Shown: one piece after another, positions 34,701 to 46,083 of the stretch | Numbering within the stretch: position 1 is the first letter of the stretch | Layout: every line of letters starts with the position of its first letter | Assembly (NCBI GenBank): GCA_024196135.1 | Contig: JAMQCK010000007.1 | Location: 1-64,000 of the forward strand | DNA: 64,000 nt | Direction: 5' to 3' | From: Pleurotus ostreatus/Saccharomyces cerevisiae fusant | Lineage: Eukaryota > Opisthokonta | The notes under the pieces: generated by a model | The model's database searches: none | Told to the model about the DNA's origin: nothing | Seen by the model: only the letters and a program-made list of their open reading frames with translations | Program-made: the position numbers and the translations under genes

Positions 34701-36320
34701 GGAGGGGCAAAAGACACGGACAGATGTGGAACACCAGGAAGTTAATCATGCCTGAAAGCGAGGTTAGACAAGGTGCTTTTTACCAAGGGCTAAGGTTCAC
34801 ATACTTCTAGTCCACGTGTGGTGGTCCGGAACGATGAGAGCCATTGAACTATGCGAAGGTCAATCATGTGAGCAGACGAAATACAGTTACCACCTACACG
34901 ACGAAGAAGCTGACCATGCCTAGAAGTGCTGGCAGTCGATGCAGGTTCAGGCCGAACAGCGCGGTCGTTTGCAGAGCCTTCCAACCGCTTTAGCGACACC
35001 CTCTCCACACAAGGGCATGCGCGCTTACCGTGAAGTAGTAGAAGGCAGCGATGTAGTCCTTCCCATCGCACGAGAAGTATGTATGGTGCCTTCCCGTGTC
35101 GTAGAACCCACAGAAGTACCTACGCGAGGTGAGGCCAAGAATTCATCCGGCCCGGAGAAGACACTCACATTGCAAGGATGACATAGAACGACCTACTTCG
35201 GTTGAGTGCGGTGAAAACAATCGATTGCGAAGTGGGCTCACCATGACCACGTCGATACGCAAACAACGATTTGGTAGAGGATAGGGTGCTTCTTGTGCCA
35301 CCGAGCGACGATGAGAAACGTGGGGGCGAAAGCGCATATTAAGCCGACCTGGAATACGTTAATGCAAGTCTGGTGAGGGAATATCGTCTACATACCCCGT
35401 AGTACCATATCTTGTCCATGAGTACGTCTGGCATGGTGCTTAGTGCTGGGACAATTGGTGGAGAGAGGGTGGCTCACGTAGAGGATGAGCAAATCCGATT
35501 CCTGGGATGGCTATCAGCTTGTCTCACAGGAGAGTATAAATACACATACCGAGAGCCCAGACGACTATGAACCACACAGCGGCGAGAAAGCGCAGGTTGC
35601 GAGTGGCATACCATTGATCCTAGAACGGTGTTAGGACCGAGCGAAAGAGGATAGTAAGGGACGCACGTCAATATAGTTGCTCTCCGTCTCCTCATCGCCA
35701 AACCTCCTGGTGAAGAAGCGACCGACAGCGCGAAGGGCACGCTGCTTCAGGGTCGGCGGGTTGAGGGCCATGTCGTTGGCGAGGCCGTCTCGCTGATCGC
35801 TTTCCTCGAACGGCATGCTAGATGTGCCCGGCGGACTCCAACTGTCCTCATTTGAATCCGTAGAGGTCTCTGCTTCATCCAGCTTGTCCACGATCACCTC
35901 GTCCACCTCCACACTAGAATCAACCGAGGTCTGCGGGCGAGCTTCATTCCGTGGCTTGGTCGCTGCCGAGTGTATCTTGTCTTCGAGAGGGAAGGGCGGG
36001 TCGATGATCTGGCTCGAGGGGGGACTGTCCGTAAGGATGAGGGAGCGGATGTTGCGGAGAGCCGACTTGGACTTCCGCAGGAGGGTCGCGCTGAGGGCCT
36101 CCCGCCTCTCATCATCGTCGACCTGGCGCGCCGATAGTACTGGAAGCGGTAGCATTGCCGCCAGAGACGATTTCCGCGGTCGCGTCTTGGACGGCTCGAG
36201 GTGCGAGGACGAGGGGGTGCGGTCGATCATTTGGGTGGGATCCGAGTCTCCTGACAACCATTGCTCGCACTTGGCTGCCGTCTGACCTGCGCTGCTGCTA
36301 CTGGAGGGCCAGAAGCGCAT
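31743..36320 (-). CDS. membrane hybrid histidine kinase
   Basis: Two-component sensor of roughly 1,200 residues. Order: an acidic, Ser-rich cytosolic N-terminus (MRFWPSSSSS to about residue 225); several membrane spans in small exons ('NLRFLAAVWFIVVWALG', 'GLICAFAPTFLIVAR', 'LPALLGMVSFFVV'); an H-box with His in 'SYVFH' and 'VRVPLN' after the next intron; dimerisation helix 'ALKGGLNNMSQ' to 'VLDFNRLDSGRFEF'; HATPase with N box 'RLRQVITNLTSNACKFTPEG', G1 'ISDTGVGIKREDI' and G2 'GKGSGLGLALVRSI'; then a receiver domain with 'VLVVEDDDVTRSVM', phospho-acceptor Asp in 'LVLLDNQMP' and the conserved Lys in 'VYTKPTTKD'. Output would pass to a histidine phosphotransfer protein. The intron directly after the H-box His codon lacks a GT donor in the required phase (see findings). 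The ligand is unknown. Confidence 0.82.
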
Positions 36321-37288
36321 CGAAGGACCTCAGGGAAGCACAGCGGTGGCGCCTGCTGCCTAAAATCGCCCGTTCGCTGGCCGAGGGGATGAGCGCAGAA
36401 GGAAACAGTGGTGCCTGTAAATGACGCCCGCGTCGCCCCTGATCTGGTTCCGGTTCAGTCGCATTCAACTTGGCTGCTATCACCCGAAATGAGTACGGGA
36501 GCTTCGATGAAACCCCTTCCTCTGATTCAGGTCATTGCTTGAGATTAATGTTATGAGCTCGTCGAGCTCCCCAGCGCAGGGATGGCGTTTTTCTGCTTGC
36601 TTGCAGAATTCAACCGAGGATCGGACCGAGGCCTGATTTCCGCAATCCGAATATATTGGCCAACGCTCTTCCGGTCCGGTTCCGTTCCCGCCAACATCCC
36701 ACCCAGCTCGCTGCTCCAAGTTCAGCCATCCTGAAGCTCAGCCTACCGCCACACACTGCAACCTGGTCATGAAAGAACTCGGGAAGTTATCCGAATTCCC
36801 TTCTCTGCAAGCACACGCTCAATGCACGCAGCAACACAGTACGCGAACCCGCACTCGGTGTATGCGAACCCAATACATCGCTCACCAACTTACTGCACCC
36901 CCTTGATCAGCAGACAGCCAAACCACGCCGAGTTATCGCCAAGATGGAGGCCGAGAACCCCTCTGGACGTGCGTGCAGTCACCTTTGGCGACAACGCGGC
37001 AGAAGACAGACAGGCCGATGTCACCGCCACTCGATCCACTGCCGTGTTAGCTGGCAACAAGGAGCATGGATGTTATGCAAGAGGACAGTATGTAGATGAT
37101 AGGGCGGGTATGCAGTAGTGTACGGGAGGGTGTGTAAGGTAGGTCAGGGGAAAAAGAAAGGAAGGTATATCGTACTTGTATAAATACGCACGTACTTAGA
37201 TGTAAGCATAGATGGCCTCGCAGAGGACCCTCGAATCCCATAGAGCCGCGAACGGATAACCACGAATAGTTGACTGACAGAAGCGCCA
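36321..37288. other. intergenic, promoter side of the histidine kinase
   Basis: Nearly 1 kb between the kinase start and the RING gene stop. It includes a short near-palindrome (GAGCTCG/TCGAGCTC near 36556). A 98-codon plus-strand frame at 36822 has no recognisable content. No gene is supported. Confidence 0.5.
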
Positions 37289-38252
37289 CTAGGCGCCGCT
37301 AACGGATTCCTCGTCAGCCCAGCGACGGCTGTGTGTCAGGTCAGCACCGAGAACACATCGGGATGAGCATCGGACCACGTACGCCTGCTGCCTCATCGCC
37401 TCCGCCGCCGCGTTCATTCCCGAAGTGTCCAAGTTACCCTTGGCCTTGGCCGAGAACAAACCGCTAACAGAGCGGTCCACAAACGGATTCTCATCTACCG
37501 CCGTGCCGTCGGACGTCGGCATCTGCACCAAACCGACGTCCTCTTCCTCGTCCTCCTCCAGCTCCTCGTCCTCGAATTCGCCATCGTCGATCATCTGCTG
37601 CATCGCGAGGCTGCCCGCCGCGGTGACCATAGCGCCGACCTGGACGAGCAGTGCGCGCCTGAAGCGCTCTGCATCGCTCTCGGCGCGGGTGCAGCGGCGC
37701 TTGAGGCTCTGCGTGTCCGCATCGTCCTCGTCGCGTTTGCGCTTCAGTCGATGGCACTCGCGCTCGAGTTGCGCGACGTAGTTCTTGATACGCTCGCACT
37801 CGAGTAAGGAGAACTTGAGCTCGTTGCGGAGGGAAACGTTGGTCTGACGAAGGTCGTCGTGGCGGGAAGTATCCAGGGCGAGCTTCAGGAGGGGGCGGTT
37901 CGGGCCTGCATCCTACGTTAGCTTCATGCAAAGGATGCGGTAGATGCTGACGGTCGAAGAAGGGCGAAGGAAGTACGCAGGATGACGGCAATGAAAGAAC
38001 AATGGGTACACAGATGGTAGGATAAAGGGATCGCACTCACCTTTGAGCTCCTTCTGGCAAGTCGGACAATTAGCAGAATTCCCCCGCCCCGCCCTCTTGA
38101 TCACGTCGTTGATGCACGCATCACAGAAGACATGGCCTAACGAGCAGTGGTGCCGCGTCAGCGATCCATCCACCGCACGAACCACGCTATCACGCACCGC
38201 ACTTCGTGGATACCGGATCCCTCAGCCCATCGGTGCATATCCCGCAGTCCAT
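37289..38252 (-). CDS. small C3HC4 RING-finger protein
   Basis: Probable E3 ubiquitin ligase of about 270 residues. The RING begins at residue 3 and is split by one intron: 'MDCGICTDGLRDPVSTKCG' joins 'HVFCDACINDVIKRAG' and 'NCPTCQKEL', supplying all eight ligands in C3HC4 order. A coiled-coil stretch follows ('LRNELKFSLLECERIKNYVA', 'LERECHRLKRKRDEDD') that could mediate dimerisation, then an extremely acidic run ('DEELEEDEEEDVG') and the end '...WADEESVSGA'. The exact 3' end is unsure, because a GTACGT donor near 37381 could shift the last residues. The substrate is unknown. Confidence 0.78.
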
Positions 38253-38695
38253 ATCAGTAGAGGCCGCACGGGGAGGGAGGAGGGAGAGAAAGGAGGGAAG
38301 GAGGCAGCCGTAGAGGCTGGAGGAGATGAAAGAACGATGCCGTATTTGGTACGCTACCGGGGAAACGCGCAGCGATCGTGATCCAACACGGTCACGTTGC
38401 TCGGGCCAGCCCGTCGCGACGCGGGCATTGTTTCCAATTAGGCAGGCACGCCCCTGTATCGAGCGAGGCCCTCGCGGTCTATGCTTTCGCGTCAAAGCGG
38501 AGTCCATGCCGTAGGTCGATGCTCAAAGTCAGCAGCGTTCGCTTTATTGTGATCAGTAGACAACAATTATTGACAAGATTAGTATATGTGACAATAGAAT
38601 GTCCAATGCGGCAAGATGTATGTGTGTATGTGTGGGTTGGCAAGTCCGATGCATTTGTGGGCAAGAAGCATAAATACGCGCCAGTCGACCAGCAT
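38253..38695. other. intergenic between the RING gene and the next gene
   Basis: Promoter side of the RING gene, with a TG-rich tract near 38615-38640. No gene was seen. Confidence 0.5.
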
Positions 38696-39997
38696 CTAGC
38701 TGGCATATTCTAGGGCCATGTAGGCGTGCGGGTCGTTGATAGCAGCGACGAGGTTCTTGGCAGGCTCGACGTCAAGGGCCTGCAGCTTGTTATGAGCGTC
38801 ATTCATTCAGAGAGGTCAAGTTGATGCTCACCTGGAAGAGAACATATTGCTTCTCTCCAAACTCGGACGCGAACGCAAGGCTAATGTACCGCCAGTCGAA
38901 CGGATGTGCAAAGCCGCACTTGAACATGTTCCTAAGCGGGACGTCCAGCAAGACGGTGCGGCCGAGGTCACGGTACATGACTACATGCACATAAGATGGT
39001 GAGCTCGGCTTCATCGCCACCAACGATGCTACTCACCAAGGCGCCCTGTGCACGTAGGGTCGAGCCTGTTGACTGTGACCTTGACCACGCCCAGGGTGTC
39101 CCGCCCGTTGTTCTCGTGCATGTCCTCGTACCGATGGAGCGTACCACGAGCGCTGCATACCGTCAACTCCTCCTTCGGGCGAAAGAGGGGCGTCTTCTTG
39201 GGGCTAGGGCTACTGCTCTTCCTGGGGCTGGTGCTAAGCCGCTCCTTTTTGACGCCTTTCATTGATGGTCAGCCGACCACATAGAAGTAGATGTGAGTAC
39301 TTACGATAAGACGACGATGTCTGCCGAGGCGGCGTAGCCGGCGCACTCGCGGGTGACGGCGCGCTCTGCCGACTAGGGTTAACTTGCATCGACGCAACAA
39401 TGACCTCGCGCAGCTGAGGCATCGTGTGCTCCTCGATGCCACCCTTGGCTTGTGCGTAGATGCTGTCGACGGCGCAATCGTAGATGACATCAAGGATGCG
39501 CTGGGCACCGGACATGCCGATGACCTGGCAAGAAAGTCTGCAGGATGAGCGCGTATGTAAGGTAGCCACTGACCTTGAACATCCAACTCTCTTCCTCGTC
39601 GCAGTAGTCGTCGTCGGTCTCGAGCGTAATCCAACGGTCGTCAGAGCCGGTGAGACAGGCCTTGCCGAGCATGTCGACACGGATTTCCATCATGATGATG
39701 TCCGTCCCTGCCTCGCGAAGAACTGGACATGCGTGATAGGGTAACGGGAGAAGCAGGTGCAAGAAGTGGTAGAGGCAGGTGCAAGAAAGTGGTACAGGTA
39801 GAATAGTCAGCCAGCTGGTATACTCCTCGGCAACGTAACATCTCACCGAGCCTGCCAGCGGTCTTGTCCTGCTTATTCGCCATTATCTTCAAAGTCCCGG
39901 CGCACAGCTCCGCGTAGCGCCCGTCTACAAGTTTGAACAGCTTTCCACGCGCCTCATGACGCGTGTACTCGGTCTCTTCGGAAGTAGGGATGGGCAT
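38696..39997 (-). CDS. uncharacterised protein, possible tandem RanBD/PH-like folds
   Basis: I do not recognise this gene. Its frame is consistent over about five exons, giving roughly 330 residues. The N-terminal segment 'RHEARGKLFKLVDGRYAEL' followed by 'GTLKIMANKQ' recalls strand patterns of Ran-binding/PH-like domains. A second similar segment occurs after a Ser/Pro linker: 'ARGTLHRYEDM', 'VVKVTVNRLDP', 'MYRDLGRTVLLDVPLRNMF'. A helix 'AKNLVAAINDPHAYMALEYAS' ends the protein, as such folds often do. The linker contains 'STSPRKSSSPSPKKTP', a likely phosphorylation-rich region. The start is the ATG of MPIPTSEETEYTRHE. The gene is divergent from the HMG-box gene across a 1 kb interval. The fold suggestion is weak inference; the gene itself is well supported. 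Confidence 0.6.
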
Positions 39998-41021
39998 GTC
40001 GCGAGTTTTAAAGGTGCTGTGTAGCGCAGACAGTGTTCACAAGCGTATGCGGACGGAAGGATGGGTGCCTCAAAAAAGCGGGGTTGAAGATGATGTCGTC
40101 GAGGGAGGAAGGGTTCCTTGAGAGGTGTAGTCGTATGAGGTGCGTCCTGGCGGGTGTCGTGATGGGTCGTGAGCTGGATTGGGACACGCGTCGGTCAGCA
40201 CCACGCCGGGTCGTCCGCTGCACCGTGCAGGATGGAACACATGTACGCACTCGTGCTCCGGTTATGTGCTTAGGCTGGCGATGAGAAATACCGCTACCAG
40301 AGCGACAAAGTCACGGTTACGATGATGATGAAGAGGAGAGAAAGAAGAAAAGGGTCGCTTACGAAAGTGAAGGCCAAAGCCAAAACGCGAGCGAGGACTC
40401 GTCACGCCGGGGACCCTCGTCGATCACGCATCACGGAAGCATTCCATTCAGTTCCGCTCCACGTGGCGGCCGCATTTTGAGCTCGGCGTTCAATTGAGAG
40501 TCGGAGGGCTGACCTTCATCGGAGGAAGGGTTCCATCCTGCGTATCGTGCAAAGGCTCAGTGGTGGGCACATTCGTTCAGGTGTAAACGGGTGTTTGCTT
40601 AGCCTCCTCGGGAAGTATGGTCCCTTTATCCCCATATGGCTTCAATGCAATCGTAATATTCCACGCGATCACCGCTAGAAACACACGCTTAGCGAGGCCC
40701 TTTGAGCCTAAAAACGTGTTGTAACAGCTGAGCGGCGCTCTCCATTATTTCTTTGGGCCCTGGGCTTTGCTCTTTCTGTGCCCTCTGTGATATGGCACGG
40801 CGCAAAGCAGCACGGAGCGTGCGAAACCGATCTTGCCTTTTACGTTCGACGAGACTGAGGCGGACAGGAATGCCCAAATGCGGCATCGTGTCTCGTTTCC
40901 TTTTTGTTTTCTCGGGCCCGAGGCCTTCCTTGGAAACCATTCAAAAGGGTAGCGCGGCCTGCGCGTAGTCTGCAAGACCTGCTCCCGCCGCTCACCTTCG
41001 TCTACCTCCTGAACTGCAGCG
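39998..41021. other. divergent promoter interval
   Basis: About 1 kb between two divergent genes (38696-39997 minus and 41022 plus). It contains a CACGTG hexamer near 40460. The frames near 40690-40960 overlap on both strands without domain content. No gene is supported. Confidence 0.5.
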
Positions 41022-42276
41022 ATGACTTCCCCTGAGTTCGCGTTCGTGACGAACCTGACGCCGAACAACTACGAGGACGAGCACACCGCAGTGGACATGG
41101 CGGAGCAGCAGCAGCAGCAGCCGCCTCCGATCGCGCTACCCTCGCTACCCATACGGTTTCTCGACTCGACGACTCAACAAGTCATGACGGCGGACGGCAC
41201 GCAGGTCGTATCAGAGCCCTCCGCATACCAACGGGAGCCCCGCCGCAGGCGCAAGAACGACGACCCCGGGCATATACCGCGCCCGCCAAACGCGTTTATC
41301 CTCTTCCGCATCGACTTCGTAAAGAGAGGTCGGCTGCCGGGGAACCTGGAGACCCACGCGAGCCTGAGCAAGATGGCATGTGCGTACACATACCCCCGCA
41401 TTTGACCGCGCCACTGACTCCCTCCCAGCTGAGAAGTGGCGAGCACTCACCCCGCCGGAGCGTGCGTACTGGGACGCGCAGGCCGAGATCGAGCGACGCG
41501 CGCACCGGCTGAAGTACCCGCAATTCGACACCAAGCAGTATGCGAACAAGGCGAAAGCCGAGAAGCGCAAGCCAGCCCCTCCTCCGAAGCCACGCCATAT
41601 CTCTGTGCCGCATCGCGACCTCCCTCCCGACCTCCCGCCTCAGCCTAGGGCACGTCCAGCGGCTGTGTCTCAGCAACATCCTCCCAATAGTCAGCCACCA
41701 CCCGAGCAATGGCAACAGGAGGGCGTCTTCATGACGAATAATTGGCAAGACGCGGTGCTTCAGAAGCAACTCGTAGAAGTGCAGTGCGGGAAGCACCAGC
41801 GTCGCTACCCTCCTGTTCCGCCGCCAGGGGATCTCGGGACACCAATGGACGAGGACGGCGGCAACCCCTTCGAGAAGTCGGACTTCGACTACTACTATGA
41901 ACGCATGATTAACGCCCAGGCCTCGCTAGCCGTGTCCGTAGGGCCGCAGATGCCGCCGCCGCCACTGCCGTTACCTCCTCCCATGGATGTGGACATGGAT
42001 GTGTCGGAGGCGTCGACTCCATCCCTCGAGTCGGACCATGCGCAGGACGCAGCTTGGACCAAGCAAGAAGAACCCGCTACCGTGTATCTTCCTCCCACGC
42101 CGCCTCCTAAGCCATGTCTAGCCCGGACACGAGAGGCTACTTTCCCATACTCATACTTCGCCGAGTCTAAGCCTGAAGAGGATAATGGTTTTCAGTACGT
42201 CTCCCCTATCTACCAGCGTCTCGCAGGGGTCAAGTCACCCTCCGAGGAGCCTACCTCTCGGCCGACGGCAACGTAG
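41022..42276 (+). CDS. HMG-box transcription factor
   Basis: Sequence-specific HMG-box (MATA_HMG type) regulator of about 400 residues in two exons. The N-terminus has a short polyglutamine/proline tract ('AEQQQQQPPP'). The box begins 'HIPRPPNAFILFRIDFVKRG', the intron (about 41384-41429) falls after 'LSKMA', and the box resumes 'EKWRALTPPERAYWDAQAEI' and 'RRAHRLKYPQF'. The 'PRPPNAFILFR' signature is that of fungal regulators of mating and development. The C-terminal 250 residues are proline-rich with acidic patches ('PMDEDGGNPFEKSDFDYYYE', 'MDVDMDVSEAS'), likely an activation region. No pheromone, receptor or homeodomain gene lies nearby, so this is not evidently a mating locus. Confidence 0.87.
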
Positions 42277-42753
42277 CCTCGTCGCCCTCTACCGTCCTTG
42301 CTGCCCCCATCTTGCTCTATCTATCCACCGACGTCCTTGTATATCTGTTTTCCTGCTACGTCCCCTCTCCCTGTACATATACCTTACTTGTGCTCGTCGT
42401 GCTTGCCTATTACTTCTCGGCCGAGCGCTCTGCTTGGCACATACAACCCAGGACTTTCGGGACTGGGCGCCTCGTCGTATTGCTGTGCATCGCTTTCTTC
42501 ATACTACTGTACTCCTCCACCCTGCTAATGTTTGCATATGATCATGCGTATATGTTCAACTTTCTCGAGGTCTGGCTTTGCCCAGCGCTGAGTGAACGCC
42601 ATCCAGGTCGCTTCTGAAGTCGTAGCAACAATTGTATTGACCCCATATGAGGATAACTGGCACTTCGAACACTGGGTTCACCCTACAAGTACATCTTTCC
42701 AAAGCTAGCGATGCGTGCAAGCCATTGTATGAGCACAGTGGAGCAGTGATACA
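42277..42753. other. 3' intergenic
   Basis: Between the convergent HMG-box gene and the orphan gene. The overlapping hydrophobic frames here are most likely 3' UTR shadow. Confidence 0.5.
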
Positions 42754-43716
42754 TCACTGCTGACTTGCAGCTCTGTCGTGCCTCTTCCGCGACCTCTTGG
42801 GCCTTCCCTGGTGCGCAGAGATGTCATTCAGCTGGTTCAAGACACGAGATAGGTCCTGAAGCGTATTCGACAATGGAGGTCCGTCAGAAGAAGATCGTGA
42901 GGATACAGAAGGACTTCGCAGCCTCTCGGTAAGGTCGCGAACGACGTTCATAAGAGCTACGGCGTCCTGCGAAGACTCTACAGGCGCCCCCACAGGCTGC
43001 GACGAGCGCCGCGCATGTCTACCACGACGCCGAGTGGACTTGTCCACGCCAGTGTCTGTGGGCGTGGCCGAGGAAGACCCGGGCGAGGCGGTGGACACGG
43101 AACGAGCCGAGTGGGGAGGCGACGGTGGCGTGAATGACGCAGCAGGCTGCTCAGTACCCATTCCCCCCTGGACTCCGCCTGTCGTAGTTCTCGGGTCAGA
43201 ATTGCGTGGTTCTTGTCGACGAGGCTCCACCCACGGCGTTCCCGCTTCGTCGTCGTGCGCCGGCCAGCGCGAGTGCGACGCATGACGCTGCCGCTGCTCC
43301 TGCGCGACGGGCGAGCGTACGCGCGTCGATTCCGCATCCGCATCGGACGCCTCGCTCCCGCCACCGAGCCGCGTATGCGCATCCGTGAAGCTCTTCGCCG
43401 ACACCCGGCTCATCCACTCCTCGCGGATGCGCGTGAGGCGCGCGATGGCCTGGCTATAGTCGACGCTGCCGTCCTCCGCCGCCCAGGCGTGCTCCCACTC
43501 CGCTAGGCGCAGGACGGTGTAGACGAGCTCCTTGGCGGCGGCAGACCAGGCGTCATAGTCGGCGGCGAGGAGCGCGCGGCGGACGTGGACAGAGTGGCGG
43601 CGGATGTCGTCGAGCATGCGGCGGTTGATCGAGTCGCGGGAGGGGTTGCCCTTCCACTGGGGAGAGCGGGGGAGGTAGGCGTGCAGGCTCACGTCGGAGC
43701 CGTCGAGAGCGTACAT
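42754..43716 (-). CDS. hypothetical protein, single exon
   Basis: Unrecognised 320-residue protein in one uninterrupted exon, starting at the ATG at 43716 (MYALDGSDVSLHAYLPRS). The longer open frame begins at a TTG. The first 130 residues look ordered and helical ('RRMLDDIRRHSVHVRRALLA', 'ELVYTVLRLAEWEHAW', 'IARLTRIREEWMSRV'). The middle is a disordered Ser/Thr/Pro-rich region. Near the C-terminus there is an amphipathic helix ('TLQDLSRVLNQLNDISAH') followed by a basic tail ('RPKRSRKRHDR') that could be a nuclear localisation signal. No catalytic motif, signal peptide or membrane segment was seen. The long open frame and typical codon use argue that it is real. Confidence 0.6.
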   Translation of the reverse strand: MYALDGSDVSLHAYLPRSPQWKGNPSRDSINRRMLDDIRRHSVHVRRALLAADYDAWSAAAKELVYTVLRLAEWEHAWAAEDGSVDYSQAIARLTRIREEWMSRVSAKSFTDAHTRLGGGSEASDADAESTRVRSPVAQEQRQRHASHSRWPAHDDEAGTPWVEPRRQEPRNSDPRTTTGGVQGGMGTEQPAASFTPPSPPHSARSVSTASPGSSSATPTDTGVDKSTRRRGRHARRSSQPVGAPVESSQDAVALMNVVRDLTERLRSPSVSSRSSSDGPPLSNTLQDLSRVLNQLNDISAHQGRPKRSRKRHDRAASQQ

Positions 43717-44270
43717 CGTCGGAGGGTGAGGCGAGAGTACGATGGGTCGAAAGAAGAGTTCGCTGTGCAAAGGCAGGTGGTAGTTCCTACCAAGTTCGAT
43801 AGATCCAGATATCAAGGCCCATCGTTATATGGAGCATCGCTGCGGACGTTGCTCGGCCAGTCCGTGGGGTAGCTTGCGCACCAGTCGACGTCATGCGCCC
43901 AGGCAACGAGGGGCGGTGAGGAAGATGGAGTGCATGATAGGACTCCATTTGGGCATGGAACGTGACAAAGGCGTGACTAGTAACGGTTCAACTTCGTGCA
44001 AATGAAGATGGACGTGGCGTAAATGAGCTGCTGTCGACTAGAGCAAGTCCCTAGATCTAGCAATGGAGTTAAATTGACGCTCGCCAGGGTGCGTACCTGA
44101 GAATGTACCGAAAAAGAGGCTACTTGACCAGCTCCAGGCGTCAGTATTGTCGCATCGTCCGAATATAAATTAGCAGGTGGTCATCGTACATACTTACATC
44201 CACACAGCTGACGCCGAGGAGAGTAAAGCAGCGAGCATCCTAGAATAGCTCGCCCCATCCCCTTTATCGG
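43717..44270. other. intergenic upstream of the orphan gene
   Basis: No gene was seen. It contains the promoter of the minus-strand orphan gene and the 3' flank of the TBC gene. Confidence 0.5.
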
Positions 44271-46083
44271 TCAGCCCCTGCCCCATATCCTCTCCCCCAC
44301 CCCAGCCACAGCGCCACCAACCCAGCCCCCAAGCTTTATCCAATGCCGCCTGCTCTCCGAATCCCTCAACATATCCAACAACCCGCCCCTCTGCCCCTGC
44401 TTTTGTCCATACACCGCCATCGCCACCCCCAACACCAGCACCGCGCCCGCCACCATCACCACCCTCCGGTCCCTAACACGGAAGCGCTTGTGCAACTTCC
44501 TCCTCGCCCGCCGCGGCTTCTTCGCATCGCGCGCTGCCTCCTTCTCCTTTCTCCTCGCCTCGAGCTCCTCGTCGACCTCGGGATAGACGACGAGATCGGG
44601 GCGGGCGACCATAGCCTCGGCGTCGTCGTCGGGGATGTGGGTGTTCCAGGTGAAGACAACGGACTGGGGGCCCATGATGGAGGAGAGGTGGAGGGCGGGG
44701 TGCGTGGGTGGGTATTGGGCATAGAGGGCGTCGGCGGTTTGGAGGAGGGAGGAGAGGGGGATGGTGGGGCGGGGTGGACCCTGCGGGGAGGAGCTGCGGT
44801 GTTCGACAAGGTTGGTTGGGCTTGAGGGGCGGGAGGGTGGAAGGGGTATCGAGGCAGCGGCGGTGACATCGCTGTCGTTCGCTGGTGGGTCGCTTGTTTG
44901 CGCGGGATATACTGCGAGCTGACTACCACCCTCATCAGCATCTGATTCCAGAGGCAGGTACTCGTCCTCTCCTGGAGGCGCTTTCGGGGTTTCTTCATCA
45001 TCCGTGATGTTCGGGAGACTACTGAGTAGGCTGTGCACCATGCCTTCCTCGTCCTGCTCCTCCAGCCAATGCACCTCATCTTTGCGAGCCAGCAACACCT
45101 GTACCAGATTAGCAACACGCGCATAAGGGAGAGCGAAGGCAGTGCGTACTGCGGCGCAGAGGTAGACGATTGCTATCGGTTCTCGGCTGAGCAGGTAGTC
45201 GAAGACATGCTGTATCAGCGGTAGCGTAGGCATGTCGTGCGCAAATAAAGTCAAGAGATTGGAAAGAGCGTAGAATGGCAAGGGTGCATTGCTATGAATG
45301 TCACGTTAGCGGCAGTAGTGACACGATGAAGCTTGACCTTACCGTTCAAGCAGTTCAGCGTATGGCGGGTCACATATTCGAAGAAGGTTGCGAGTCACTC
45401 TGCGTACAGTGAGACGTGGTAGTAGCCTATGACAGCGAGACGCACCTCAGCAGACCTAGAGTAGGCTCAAGGCTTGCACCCATCGAGTCCCTTAACCTGT
45501 GCAAGCTCATCTTCTCTGCAGTTGTGAAGCGCGTGTCTTCTGGCAGAGTCAAGAAGAGGACAGAAATGATATCATGGTAGCCCTATACGTGGCGTCAAGA
45601 TGGGTCAACTTAACATAGAAGAGGGGGAAGTCTGCGCACCTGGAAGTAGCTCAACTTCCGTCGTTTGCGAAAGATGGACACGATGAGTTGGTGCAGCTCC
45701 TCTTGTAGGGGTGCCTTGTCATCTGAGGGATCTATTTCATGGTCAGAACCGCGTCTCTTGATGAGTTGAGGAAGGAGTTCACCTACTGGATAGAGGACGA
45801 AGCTACGATCGGTGTCAAGTCGGATCTGTCGTTCGTCGGGGTGTGGTTCGTCGGTAGACTCTTCCTCCTTAGTATCCGCTAGCTTGGATGGCTTAGCATC
45901 GAGTAGCCTCGGCCTGTAGCACGATCATGAGAACATGTTGAACGCATAGGATCTGGTAACGCACCAAAGCTCCGCTCGTCGCTCGCCAAACCCGCCAGGC
46001 TGAACGCTCAGTGCTCGCAGATCCCCATCCTGTTCAAAGGAATGTTTCTCTTCTGATTCGGTCTTCAGTTCGCTGGACTGCAT
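44271..46083 (-). CDS. TBC-domain Rab GAP, TBC1D20/Gyp8 type
   Basis: ER/Golgi Rab1/Ypt1 GTPase-activating protein. The TBC domain shows the dual catalytic fingers: Arg in 'IRLDTDRSFVLYP' and Gln in 'LSYFQGYHDIISVLFLTLP'. 'EKMSLHRLRDSMGASL', 'LPFYALSNLLTLFAHDMP'-like sequence and 'VFDYLLSREPIAIVYLCAAV' follow. A long acidic, Pro/Ser-rich region and a basic stretch ('KKPRRARRKLHKRFRVRDRR') lead to a C-terminal membrane anchor 'VVMVAGAVLVLGVAMAVYG', the feature that separates TBC1D20/Gyp8 from other TBC proteins. The start chosen is the ATG at 46083 (MQSSELKTES), soon followed by 'LRALSVQPGGFGERRAELW'. The preceding frame opens only at a GTG. The 5' end is divergent from the CYP63-like gene. 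Confidence 0.85.

Noticed and set aside
36822..37118. 98-codon plus-strand frame upstream of the histidine kinase
   Set aside because: Low-complexity composition with no paralog or motif; probably chance.
42312..42617. Hydrophobic 101-codon open frame after the HMG-box gene
   Set aside because: It overlaps two other open frames in the same 3' region, has no signal or family features, and fits 3' UTR composition.
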